Assembly: GCA_944384295.1 (NCBI GenBank)
Contig: CALWSU010000002.1
Location: 1-64,000, forward strand
Length of the DNA: 64,000 nt
Reading direction: 5' to 3'
Source of the DNA: an uncultured Lachnospiraceae bacterium
Lineage (GTDB): Bacteria; Bacillota; Clostridia; Lachnospirales; Anaerotignaceae
The position numbers were made by a program, and so were the translations under genes. The stretch's first letter is position 1. Each line of letters starts with the position of its first letter. A model generated the notes under the pieces. That model was not told the origin of the DNA and ran no database searches. It was given only the letters and a program-made list of their open reading frames with translations. Of the stretch, positions 1 to 7,460 are shown piece after piece.

Positions 1-98
1 GCTCAAAGTCCGCTCATGAATTGACTATGGGTTGTAAGTTTATTTCTGCTGTTTAGTTTTCAAGGATCAGTCTTTTTTGTTTGCCGCTTTTCATCGGC
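1..98 (-). other. Leader of an rRNA operon that continues beyond the left edge
   Basis: Read on the minus strand, this stretch lies downstream of the tandem promoters at 106-292 and contains CCTTGAAAACTAAACAG (about 46-66), a sequence type usual in Firmicutes rRNA leaders and spacers. No protein start or ribosome binding site is seen. The rRNA gene itself is outside the window, so 16S as the first gene is inferred. Confidence 0.6.
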
Positions 99-105
99 GA
101 GCGAT

Positions 106-134
106 ATTCTATCATATCGTTTTCTTACTGTCAA
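106..134 (-). promoter_or_regulatory. Sigma-A promoter P1 of the rRNA operon
   Basis: The minus strand reads TTGACA (134-129), 17 bases, TAGAAT (111-106). It is the promoter nearest the left edge. The sequence from -35 to just past -10 is nearly the same as in P2, including GTGCTTGACA and GATATGATAGAATATC. Confidence 0.8.
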
Positions 135-189
135 GCACTTTATTTTGTACTTTGTTGTTATATTTCAAACAATTTCGACAGCGTTTGAT

Positions 190-218
190 ATTCTATCATA
201 TCACTTTTATTCTGTCAA
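190..218 (-). promoter_or_regulatory. Sigma-A promoter P2 of the rRNA operon
   Basis: The minus strand reads TTGACA (218-213), 17 bases, TAGAAT (195-190). It lies 84 bases upstream of P1 and shares extended identity with it, which suggests duplication. Confidence 0.8.
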
Positions 219-263
219 GCACTTTTTTACTTTTTATTTTCAACTTCGTGCGACAGCTTATTC

Positions 264-292
264 ACTATATCACATACACTTTACATCGTCAA
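264..292 (-). promoter_or_regulatory. Sigma-A promoter P3 of the rRNA operon
   Basis: The minus strand reads TTGACG (292-287), 17 bases, TATAGT (269-264). It lies 74 bases upstream of P2. The sequence after the -10 shares GCTGTCG with P2. Confidence 0.75.
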
Positions 293-360
293 GTACTTTT
301 CTTTATACAAGCACTCAGCAATTCACTTTGTTTTCACAAAAGCGGTAGTGACGTTTATTT

Positions 361-388
361 ATTTTACATGTATTTTAAAAAATGTCAA
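361..388 (-). promoter_or_regulatory. Possible fourth tandem promoter P4
   Basis: The minus strand reads TTGACA (388-383), 16 bases, TAAAAT (366-361). The spacing from P3 (97 bases) fits the array, but the region is very AT-rich and the flanks do not repeat those of P1-P3. Confidence 0.4.
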
Positions 389-707
389 TACCTTTTTTCA
401 AAATTTTTACACTTTTTTTCTTTTCTCTTTAGAAAATGGCAGAGAATCGCTTGTTTCTACCAATTCTCTGCCTTTGCGTTTACCTTCTCTTATCCATGCA
501 TGTTGCTTACTTGATTATTTCTGGTTACTTATTTTGTTTTGCTTGCTTTTTGCTGCTCTGTTTTTGTATTTTTGTTGCAATTGTTGCGCATATGCTCCAT
601 GCTATATTCCTGCGCAAATTCTGTTCTGCTCATGCCTTTGTCTGCTTTTTTTTCAGTTTGTTTTTTCATGTTTTTGTCCATTGCCTGGAACCTCCCCAAA
701 ATTGTTC
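389..707. other. T-rich intergenic stretch with one hairpin, no gene seen
   Basis: Open frames here are T-rich, lack ribosome binding sites and translate into Phe/Leu/Cys-rich sequence of low complexity. The only structure seen is a 10-bp inverted repeat, GGCAGAGAAT (438-447) with ATTCTCTGCC (463-472). It has weak T-runs on either side and could be a weak terminator. Confidence 0.5.
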
Positions 708-757
708 TTGCAAGATGAAATCAAGACAAAACCATTCGACTTGATTTCGTCTTGCAA
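708..757 (-). terminator. Terminator after the EcsC-family gene
   Basis: An 18-bp inverted repeat with one G-U pair (708-725 with 740-757) lies about 70 bases past the EcsC stop. A short T-run follows on the minus strand. Confidence 0.65.
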
Positions 758-826
758 AGCTAGTATAGGTAATATGATAAATTTTATACCATTTTATTTG
801 AGGATATATTTTCCATGCAATTGTAT

Positions 827-1621
827 TTAGGATTCTTCCAGACGAATGCGCATTCTTTGTTTTAAATATCTTTTTTTGTATTTCAAAGCTGCATACTTCT
901 GCACTTTTTGATAAATAATCGGATTGACTATACCACCAGCAACGCCAACCAATGGCAAGCCTTGTATAAATTTTGCTACCAACATCGTAATAGAAAGTGT
1001 TTTTGCAGTCTTTGAAATTTCATCAGTAAAAATATACGACATCTGCGGCTCATTCATACACTGTTCTACGGCTTGGTCTGCCGCAACACGCATATCTTCT
1101 TCTGCCAAAGCAGCTTGTATCAAGCGCAATAAAAAAACTCTTTCTCTTTCTTCACTATAATCATAACCATAGCTGGCAGCCATTTCATATAAACCTTTCA
1201 TTAATACCGCCAAAAATAAAGGTATATCTGGCAGTCCAACCCCAACCACTCCCAATCCTACACCTTCTACTGTAGTCAAACATAAATTACGCAAATTGCC
1301 TTTTTTTGATAATCCTTCTACTTTTCGTAGCGAACGACGTGTAGGACTTTTCTCTACACGATAATCATTGACTTCAAATTCAAGATGCAAATTTTCTTTT
1401 GAAAATGTTTTTTCTACAATTGCTTCGCCTTTTTCAAAAACCACATAAAACGCTTTGTCGAATGCCTGTTGTAATTTCTCTACCACGATGTCTGGAATCT
1501 TTTCTTCTATTTTGGTTCCCATTGTCTGTGTCCATTCTGGACTTTTTTTTCTTGATGCATGTAAAAAACGTTGCTCTTGTCGCAATACCTTTTCCCATTC
1601 TTTTTGTATCGCGTTTTTCAT
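827..1621 (-). CDS. EcsC family protein
   Basis: A 264-residue protein resembling the EcsC family, named after the third gene of the Bacillus ecs locus, whose biochemical role is unsettled. The charged N-terminal part (residues about 1-105) is followed by a hydrophobic glycine-rich stretch (GVGLGVVGVGLPDIP, about 122-136) and the segment around SYGYDYSEERE that is typical of the family. A second hydrophobic region near the C-terminus (about 213-240) suggests membrane association. The ATG has a GAGGT about 9 bases upstream. No ecsA or ecsB transporter genes are nearby; the gene stands alone between a terminator and the floA terminator, on the same strand as the presumed rRNA operon. Family assignment is by recognition; function is unknown. 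Confidence 0.75.
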   Translation of the reverse strand: MKNAIQKEWEKVLRQEQRFLHASRKKSPEWTQTMGTKIEEKIPDIVVEKLQQAFDKAFYVVFEKGEAIVEKTFSKENLHLEFEVNDYRVEKSPTRRSLRKVEGLSKKGNLRNLCLTTVEGVGLGVVGVGLPDIPLFLAVLMKGLYEMAASYGYDYSEERERVFLLRLIQAALAEEDMRVAADQAVEQCMNEPQMSYIFTDEISKTAKTLSITMLVAKFIQGLPLVGVAGGIVNPIIYQKVQKYAALKYKKRYLKQRMRIRLEES

Positions 1622-1677
1622 CTACATAACCTCATTTCTTTTTTCGTAATTCTTTTAGAAATATTGTATTAAGAAAA

Positions 1678-1717
1678 AGAAGTTAGAAACCCCTCTTGCG
1701 GATTTCCAACTTCTTCT
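1678..1717 (-). terminator. Terminator of the nfeD-floA operon
   Basis: Inverted repeat AGAAGTT/AACTTCT extended by GGAAATCC/GGGTTTCT with mismatches, followed on the minus strand by a T-rich tract. It lies about 25 bases past the floA stop. Confidence 0.65.
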
Positions 1718-1740
1718 TTTCTTGTTTTTATGTCACATTT

Positions 1741-2742
1741 TTATTTTTTCTTATCGTCCTCTTTTTTCAAAATACCAGTCAGATCCGTTGCACCAAAGTT
1801 CTTTTTCATCTCTGTATCCGCCTGTACATTTTGCACACGGAAATAATCCATGACACCCAAATTGCCGCTACGCAATGCATCTGCCATCGCCATAGGCACC
1901 TGTGCTTCCGCTTCTACAACTTTTGCTTTCATGCGTTCTACTTCCGCTCTCATTTCTTGTTCCATTGCAATCGCAGTTGCACGGCGTTCTTCTGCCTTTG
2001 CCTGCGCAATTTGTTTATCCGCTTCTGCCTGTTGAATCTGCAAATGCGCACCAATATTTCTACCAATATCTACATCTGCAATATCAATGGACAAAATTTC
2101 AAATGCAGTCCCGTTATCCAAACCTTTTGACAATACCGTTCTGGAAATCGAATCTGGATTTTCCAGCACAGCTTTATGACTATGTGAAGAACCTACCGTC
2201 GTAACAATCCCTTCGCCAACACGTGCAATAATGGTTTCTTCTCCAGCACCACCGACCAAACGACCTAAGTTGGTACGAACGGTTACTTTTGCAATTACTT
2301 TCACCTCTATCCCATCAATTGCCACAGCGGAAATCCAAGGTGTTTCGATAATTTTGGGTGTTACGCTCATACGCACCGCTTCAAATACATTTCTCCCTGC
2401 CAAGTCGATTGCCGCCGCACGTTCAAATGACAAGTCCAAATTTGCTCTATGTGCTGCAATCAGAGCATCCACTACATTATCTACATGCCCACCAGACAGC
2501 AAATGGGATTCTAATTGATTTGCATTTACGTCCATACCCGCTTTTTGTGCTTTAATCAAAGGACGTATGATTTTATCTGCACGCACACGGCGCAAACGCA
2601 TACCCACTAAAGAGAAAATATTGACTTTTACCCCAGCAGAAATTGCAGAAACCCACAAACCAAGTGGAACAAAACTTAAAAACACAACGATAACAACGAT
2701 TATTACGATAATCGGCACCACAAACGCCATTACATCAAACAT
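1741..2742 (-). CDS. floA: Flotillin-like protein FloA
   Basis: FloA is a bacterial flotillin (formerly YqfA/UPF0365) that scaffolds functional membrane microdomains. The 333-residue form has one N-terminal hydrophobic segment (about residues 4-28), an SPFH-like middle with the conserved stretch [14 protein letters not shown], and a long Ala/Glu/Lys coiled coil ([20 protein letters not shown], about 230-290), as in the family. I start at ATG 2742 because GGAAGGGG lies just upstream; the ATG at 2760 includes that site in its own coding sequence. It is the second gene of an nfeD-floA pair, the usual partnership in Firmicutes, where NfeD-type proteins accompany SPFH proteins. Promoter signals lie upstream of nfeD. 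Confidence 0.95.
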   Translation of the reverse strand: MFDVMAFVVPIIVIIVVIVVFLSFVPLGLWVSAISAGVKVNIFSLVGMRLRRVRADKIIRPLIKAQKAGMDVNANQLESHLLSGGHVDNVVDALIAAHRANLDLSFERAAAIDLAGRNVFEAVRMSVTPKIIETPWISAVAIDGIEVKVIAKVTVRTNLGRLVGGAGEETIIARVGEGIVTTVGSSHSHKAVLENPDSISRTVLSKGLDNGTAFEILSIDIADVDIGRNIGAHLQIQQAEADKQIAQAKAEERRATAIAMEQEMRAEVERMKAKVVEAEAQVPMAMADALRSGNLGVMDYFRVQNVQADTEMKKNFGATDLTGILKKEDDKKK

Positions 2743-2790
2743 AGTTTCAACCCCTTCCAAAAACGCTATTGCTTTCTATCCTGATGCATA

Positions 2791-3270
2791 TTATGTATGA
2801 TCTGTTTCTTCACACGGCACAACGGTTACAGTTTTTCCACTGATTTTTACAATACGAACTTTACAACCTCTGTCAATAAAATCGCCATCCGAAGTGACAT
2901 CTATGTGTTTGCCGTCAAACACCGCAACACCAAAAGGACGTAACGTTGTTTGTGTCAAACCCTCTGCGCCAACCATACCTTCCAGTGTACTTTCGTCAAA
3001 ATCTTTCATTTCTTGCTTGTCGCGCAGTACCACCTTGTTGTATAGCCCTGTCTTTTTTACAATCGCAATCATCACCCAAAATACAATGACCAATAATACC
3101 ACCGTAATTAAAAAGGCAGCTATACCATATACTTTCGCTACCAACATAGATGTACCAAGCAGGCAAATTGCGCCTAGTATGCCAAAAATGCCAAATCCTG
3201 GCATAAGCATTTCCGCAAATACCAGAACCAAACCAACCACACAAAGCAGTATAATCCATGGTAGCATCAT
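2791..3270 (-). CDS. NfeD family membrane protein
   Basis: A 159-residue NfeD-like protein. Three hydrophobic segments (about residues 3-20, 28-48 and 52-73), starting with MMLPWIILLCVVG and including EMLMPGFGIFGILG, precede a soluble C-terminal OB-fold-like domain (about 90-155; GxxGxxGLTQTTLRPFG) typical of NfeD. These proteins work with SPFH/flotillin scaffolds, and the downstream neighbour is floA, 48 bases away. The start is set at ATG 3270 because GGAAGGGGG lies directly upstream; an upstream ATG (3285) would place that site inside the gene. Transcription probably begins at the extended -10 element near 3300. Confidence 0.9.
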   Translation of the reverse strand: MMLPWIILLCVVGLVLVFAEMLMPGFGIFGILGAICLLGTSMLVAKVYGIAAFLITVVLLVIVFWVMIAIVKKTGLYNKVVLRDKQEMKDFDESTLEGMVGAEGLTQTTLRPFGVAVFDGKHIDVTSDGDFIDRGCKVRIVKISGKTVTVVPCEETDHT

Positions 3271-3298
3271 TGCACCCCCTTCCAATGATTATGGTATG

Positions 3299-3312
3299 AT
3301 TATACCACTTTG
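3299..3312 (-). promoter_or_regulatory. Extended -10 promoter of nfeD-floA with a palindrome
   Basis: The minus strand has TGG followed by TATAAT (3304-3299), an extended -10 element, with only a weak -35. The -10 is embedded in the imperfect palindrome GGTATGATTATACC (3293-3306), which could be an operator. Confidence 0.5.
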
Positions 3313-3401
3313 TCATACATTTGTACACACACTACGGATATATGAAAGAAATGTTTAAGAAATATGGAATCTTATAGCAAGATTGAGGGGATAAAATGAT
3401 G

Positions 3402-3722
3402 CTATTTTTCCTGTTTCTTCATTGGTACCAATATAGATTCACCCGCACGAATATTCTCATTTTTTAGGTTATTCAACGCCTGAATTTTTTCGACCATTTG
3501 TTCTGTTGTTTCATCCTCTGAACGATATTTTTTTGCAATGCTCCATAAACTATCTCCCCAATGAATTTCTACAGATTCATAGTATATCGTTTCTTTTTGT
3601 TTGCCTTCTGCTCCCAGTACAATGCCGCACCCGGTCAGCATCAAAACAATTGTCAGCACCATACATTTTTGATACCACGCAACTTGTTTTCTTTTTCTTT
3701 TTCGCATTGTTCTATTGTTCAT
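3402..3722 (-). CDS. YneA-like LysM protein (SOS cell-division inhibitor candidate)
   Basis: A 106-residue protein with a very basic N-terminus (MNNRTMRKRKRK), one membrane segment (about residues 20-40) and a C-terminal LysM domain (about 48-101; WGDSLWSIAKKY and IRAGESILVP), which binds peptidoglycan. The length, layout and divergent position beside lexA match YneA of Bacillus, which blocks septation during the SOS response. The start ATG 3722 has AAAGGAGGG about 5 bases upstream; an ATG at 3746 precedes that site. Its promoter (3764-3792) carries a LexA-box-like sequence in the spacer. A cysteine in LTGCG could suggest a lipobox, but the basic head and membrane segment fit YneA better. YneA sequences diverge quickly, so the call rests mainly on layout and context. 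Confidence 0.75.
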   Translation of the reverse strand: MNNRTMRKRKRKQVAWYQKCMVLTIVLMLTGCGIVLGAEGKQKETIYYESVEIHWGDSLWSIAKKYRSEDETTEQMVEKIQALNNLKNENIRAGESILVPMKKQEK

Positions 3723-3739
3723 AAGCGCCCTCCTTTTAT

Positions 3740-3753
3740 CGAACATATTTTCT
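3740..3753. promoter_or_regulatory. Weak LexA-box-like site near the yneA-like start
   Basis: CGAACATATTTTCT keeps the CGAAC half-site but has a poor second half. It lies between the -10 and the ribosome binding site of the yneA-like gene. Confidence 0.3.
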
Positions 3754-3763
3754 TGTTTATTTT

Positions 3764-3792
3764 ATAATATAAGAACATATATTCTTTGTCAA
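3764..3792 (-). promoter_or_regulatory. Promoter of the yneA-like gene with LexA-box-like spacer
   Basis: The minus strand reads TTGACA (3792-3787), 17 bases, TATTAT (3769-3764). The spacer holds AGAACATATATTCT (3772-3785, plus strand), a near-palindrome with one GAAC half-site, so bound LexA would block RNA polymerase. Confidence 0.7.
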
Positions 3793-3810
3793 TATTTTTT
3801 CAGCAATTCG

Positions 3811-3824
3811 CGAACACAGGTTTG
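3811..3824. promoter_or_regulatory. LexA box in the lexA promoter
   Basis: CGAACACAGGTTTG matches the Gram-positive SOS consensus CGAAC-N4-GTTYG at every fixed base. It overlaps the -35 region of lexA, which indicates autorepression. Confidence 0.8.
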
Positions 3825-3850
3825 ATTTTGTTCTTTGCCTATGTTACAAT
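3822..3850 (+). promoter_or_regulatory. lexA promoter
   Basis: TTGATT (3822-3827), 17 bases, TACAAT (3845-3850). The -35 overlaps the LexA box at 3811-3824. Confidence 0.7.
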
Positions 3851-3924
3851 AGAATGGTAAAGTAATATGATGTAATCATTTATAATGCAATGATTGAATC
3901 AAACGATAGATAGGAAGTGAACAT

Positions 3925-4533
3925 ATGCATGATTTATCCGCAAAACAACAACAGATTTTAGAATATGTAAAATCCGAAGTCCGCGAAAAAGGCTATCCGC
4001 CTTCTGTTCGCGAAATTTGTGAAGCCGTTGGGCTCAAATCCACTTCCACAGTGCATGGACATCTGGCAAGATTAGAGAAAAAAGGGTTGATTCGACGAGA
4101 CCCAACAAAACCACGTGCAATTGAAATTTTGAGTGATCAGCCTGATTACCCATCACGTGAAATTGTTCGTGTTCCCATTGTTGGTAATATCACCGCCGGT
4201 TCTCCTATCCTTGCAGTGGAAAATATAGAGGATACTTTTCCAATACCAGTAGATTATATTCATAATGACAGTGTATTTATGTTGAAAGTACGTGGAGAAA
4301 GTATGATTGGCGCAGGTATTTATGATAAAGATTTGATTTTGGTACGACAGCAAAGCAATGCAGAAAATGGCGACATTGTAGTCGCATTGATTGAAGACTA
4401 TGCAACTGTCAAAACATTTTATCGTGAAAAAGATTTTATTCGTCTGCAACCCGAAAATGCTTCTATGAACCCCATCATTGTGCGCGATGTCACTATTTTG
4501 GGTAAAGTCATTGGTTTATTTAGAAAATTTTAA
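3925..4533 (+). CDS. lexA: SOS repressor LexA
   Basis: LexA represses DNA-damage genes and cleaves itself when RecA filaments form. The 202-residue protein has the winged-helix DNA-binding domain (about 1-70, with [20 protein letters not shown]) and a serine peptidase domain (about 80-202). Visible active parts are the Ala91-Gly92 cleavage bond (ITAGSP), Ser126 in RGESM and Lys163 in ATVKTF, the expected Ser-Lys dyad. The ATG follows AGGAAGTG. A perfect LexA box in its promoter points to autoregulation. It is divergent from the yneA-like gene and is followed after 11 bases by nadE, probably co-transcribed. Confidence 0.98.
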   Translation: MHDLSAKQQQILEYVKSEVREKGYPPSVREICEAVGLKSTSTVHGHLARLEKKGLIRRDPTKPRAIEILSDQPDYPSREIVRVPIVGNITAGSPILAVENIEDTFPIPVDYIHNDSVFMLKVRGESMIGAGIYDKDLILVRQQSNAENGDIVVALIEDYATVKTFYREKDFIRLQPENASMNPIIVRDVTILGKVIGLFRKF

Positions 4534-4544
4534 GGAGTGAAACT

Positions 4545-6491
4545 ATGTACGGTTTTGTCAGAGTTGGTGCCGCAGTGCCAAAACTGCATCTGGCAGATTG
4601 TATTGCCAACCAACAAGAAATTTTATCATTGGTACAGCAAGCAGCACAAGCAGGTGTGCAAGTGCTGACTTTTCCAGAATTAACCATCACTGGTTATACT
4701 TGTGCAGATTTATTTTTTCAATCTCCGTTATTAGACGCAGCACAAGAAGCTCTCAAACAAATTGCTGCACAAACGGCATCTGTCCCTATGGTGCTGTTGC
4801 TGGGTGTTCCTGTAGCGGTAGATAATCAACTTTTCAACTGTGCCGCCGTTTTGCATCAAGGCAAAATTCTTGGTCTTGTACCAAAAACTTTTATTCCCAC
4901 TTATAACGAATTTTATGAAGAACGTTGGTTTGCTTCTGCAAACGATTTGATTAGTGAAGAAATCACTTATGCAGGACAAACAGTACCAATTGGCGCAGAT
5001 TTACTTTTTTCTGCACAAGGTCTATCCGATTTGAAAATCGGTGTTGAAATCTGCGAAGATTTATGGGTTCCTATTCCGCCCAGTTCCTACCAAAGTTTAT
5101 ATGGTGCCACATTACTGCTGAACCTTTCCGCCAGCAATGAATTGGCTGGAAAACCCCAATACCGTCATCAATTGGTTTCACAGCAATCCTCACGCTGTCT
5201 TGCCGCTTATGTGTACGCCTCTGCTGGAACAGGCGAATCGACACAAGATGCTGTATTCAGCGGACATAGCTTGATTTATGAAAATGGTACAAAACTATGC
5301 GAAACAGAATCTTTCCAAAGACAAAATCAATTGGTTTATGCTGATGTAGATTTAGAACGATTGGCAAACGAACGCAGACGTCATACCACTTTTATGGCAC
5401 AATTGGCACAACCTGAAGCACAACGTTTTTATCGTGAAATCAAATTCCCGATGAATTCCGCGCCTGTGGGTACACTCAAACGTCCATTGTCTACCACACC
5501 CTTTACGCCAAACAGTTTGGACTTAGACGCATTAGACGCTCGTTGTCAAAATATTTTCCAAATACAGCTCACTGGTCTGGCACGTCGTATGGAACATACA
5601 CATGCAGATACGCTTGTGATTGGGATTTCTGGCGGGCTGGATTCCACCTTGGCTTTGCTGGTATCTGTAAAGGCTTGTGATTATTTAGGATTGGATCGCA
5701 AACATGTGCTTGGTGTAACGATGCCAGGTTTTGGCACCACTGACCGCACATACAATAACGCTTTAGAATTAATGCGTTCTTTGGGTATTGAAATGAAAGA
5801 AATTTCCATCAAAGATGCTGCATTGCAGCATTTCGCAGACATTGGACATGATGCATCTATCCATGATGTCACATATGAAAATACACAAGCCAGAGAACGG
5901 ACACAAATTTTAATGGACTTAGCGAACAAAACAAACGGTCTGGTTGTGGGAACAGGTGACCTTTCCGAATTGGCATTGGGTTGGGCAACTTATAATGGTG
6001 ATCATATGTCTATGTATGGCGTGAATGCTGGTGTACCAAAAACATTGGTACGTGTCTTGGTTAACTGGGTTGCAAATTCCAAAACTTTAGACAAAAAAGC
6101 ATCTGACATATTATTGGATATTTTGGATACACCGATTAGCCCTGAACTTCTGCCACCTGACCCAGATGGCACCATACACCAAAAAACGGAAGATTTGGTC
6201 GGTCCTTATGAATTACATGATTTCTTCCTGTATTATATCTTACGTTTTGGCTTCCGCCCTGCAAAAGTCCTATACTTAGCGGAACAAGCCTTTGGAGAAC
6301 AGTACGACCATGAAACATTATGCAAATGGCTGAAAAATTTTTATCGCCGTTTCTTTATACAACAATTCAAACGTTCCTGTTTGCCTGATGGTCCAAAAGT
6401 CGGCGCGCTTTGTCTTTCTCCTCGCAGCGATTGGCGTATGCCTACCGACGCATATAGTCGTATCTGGATGGAAGAAGTCGAAAAACTTTAA
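4545..6491 (+). CDS. nadE: Glutamine-dependent NAD(+) synthetase
   Basis: Converts deamido-NAD to NAD with ATP and ammonia drawn from glutamine, the last step of NAD biosynthesis. The 648-residue protein has an N-terminal nitrilase-type glutaminase domain with the Glu45-Lys114-Cys170 triad (FPELTITGY, LVPKTF, GVEICEDLW) and a C-terminal synthetase domain with the ATP-pyrophosphatase P-loop SGGLDS at about 362-367. The length fits the two-domain form. The ATG follows AAGGAGTGAAACT, and the gene sits 11 bases after lexA. No other NAD genes are nearby. A hairpin follows at 6533-6558. Confidence 0.97.
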   Translation: MYGFVRVGAAVPKLHLADCIANQQEILSLVQQAAQAGVQVLTFPELTITGYTCADLFFQSPLLDAAQEALKQIAAQTASVPMVLLLGVPVAVDNQLFNCAAVLHQGKILGLVPKTFIPTYNEFYEERWFASANDLISEEITYAGQTVPIGADLLFSAQGLSDLKIGVEICEDLWVPIPPSSYQSLYGATLLLNLSASNELAGKPQYRHQLVSQQSSRCLAAYVYASAGTGESTQDAVFSGHSLIYENGTKLCETESFQRQNQLVYADVDLERLANERRRHTTFMAQLAQPEAQRFYREIKFPMNSAPVGTLKRPLSTTPFTPNSLDLDALDARCQNIFQIQLTGLARRMEHTHADTLVIGISGGLDSTLALLVSVKACDYLGLDRKHVLGVTMPGFGTTDRTYNNALELMRSLGIEMKEISIKDAALQHFADIGHDASIHDVTYENTQARERTQILMDLANKTNGLVVGTGDLSELALGWATYNGDHMSMYGVNAGVPKTLVRVLVNWVANSKTLDKKASDILLDILDTPISPELLPPDPDGTIHQKTEDLVGPYELHDFFLYYILRFGFRPAKVLYLAEQAFGEQYDHETLCKWLKNFYRRFFIQQFKRSCLPDGPKVGALCLSPRSDWRMPTDAYSRIWMEEVEKL

Positions 6492-6532
6492 CCAACCATA
6501 GATTTTTATATGGATATTATCACAAGTATAAG

Positions 6533-6558
6533 AGGTGTCTGGATTTATTCCGACACCT
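6533..6558 (+). terminator. Likely terminator after nadE
   Basis: Seven-bp stem AGGTGTC (6533-6539) with GACACCT (6552-6558), followed by a short pyrimidine run. An ATCTAT-rich simple sequence follows at about 6567-6598. Confidence 0.5.
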
Positions 6559-6671
6559 TTCCCAATATCTATATCTATATATCTGTATATCTATAATTGC
6601 TATCTACAAAAGAAATGGATAACACCTTACAAAAGAAATATGAAAAACTACACAAGAAAGGAAGATTTGAC

Positions 6672-7361
6672 ATGATTGGAACCATCGCCAATACCGCTGC
6701 TATCTTAATCGGTACCACTATCGGCTCCACATTAAAAAAAGGCATCAAACCACAATATCAAGACGTTTTATTCAATGCCATGGGATTGGCTGCCACTGGC
6801 TTGGGTATCAATGCCGTGGTACAAAATATGCCCAACAGCCAATATCCTGTATTATTCATTGCCAGCCTTGCTATCGGCGCTTTGCTTGGTAATATGCTGC
6901 AAATCGATACCCATTTTCATAATTTGACTGCGCGTTTCTCCTCCTCTCATCTAGGAGAAGGCTTGTCTACCGCCATATTGCTTTTTTGCATTGGTACATT
7001 GTCTATTGTAGGTCCTATACAAAGCGCATTATATGGTGATAACACTTATTTATTTACAAATGCAACATTGGATTTGGTCACCTCAGCTGTTCTTGCTTCA
7101 ACCTATGGCAGAGGCATCGCTTTGGCTGCTGGTGTCTTATTCTGCTGGCAAGGTGCTATCTATTTATGTGCTGGATTCTTGTCATCTTTCTTGACAGGTG
7201 CTTTGATGTGCGAAATTTCTATACTGGGTGGTTTTTTAATTGCGTCCTCTGGTATTGCTATCTTGCAAATCAAAGATTTAAAGACATTAAATATGCTGCC
7301 GGCGTTGCTTGTACCGCCTGTATTTTTTGCTTGTATCCATATATTCTCTCGTTTTATGTAA
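6672..7361 (+). CDS. DUF554 family membrane protein
   Basis: A 229-residue integral membrane protein of the DUF554 (YdfK-like) family; transport function is unproven. It opens with the characteristic MIGTIANTAAILIGTTIG and has about seven hydrophobic segments, including glycine-rich IGALLGNMLQ. The start is ATG 6672, preceded by AGAAAGGAAG at a good distance; upstream in-frame TTG codons have no better site. Neighbours are nadE and pepD, same strand, with gaps of 180 and 99 bases. The family is often annotated as a putative Na+-driven or uncharacterised transporter without experiments. Confidence 0.85.
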   Translation: MIGTIANTAAILIGTTIGSTLKKGIKPQYQDVLFNAMGLAATGLGINAVVQNMPNSQYPVLFIASLAIGALLGNMLQIDTHFHNLTARFSSSHLGEGLSTAILLFCIGTLSIVGPIQSALYGDNTYLFTNATLDLVTSAVLASTYGRGIALAAGVLFCWQGAIYLCAGFLSSFLTGALMCEISILGGFLIASSGIAILQIKDLKTLNMLPALLVPPVFFACIHIFSRFM

Positions 7362-7460
7362 GACTTAACACAATACAATATTTTGCAAAAATAGATTATT
7401 TTTGTGATATACTAACGACTAGAAATTTTTATATTTTTAAATACAGAAAGGAGCTGTTTT

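Noticed and set aside
77-830. Several plus-strand open frames rich in Phe, Leu and Cys
   Set aside because: They lie over the minus-strand promoter array and T-rich non-coding DNA, lack ribosome binding sites and look like low-complexity translation.
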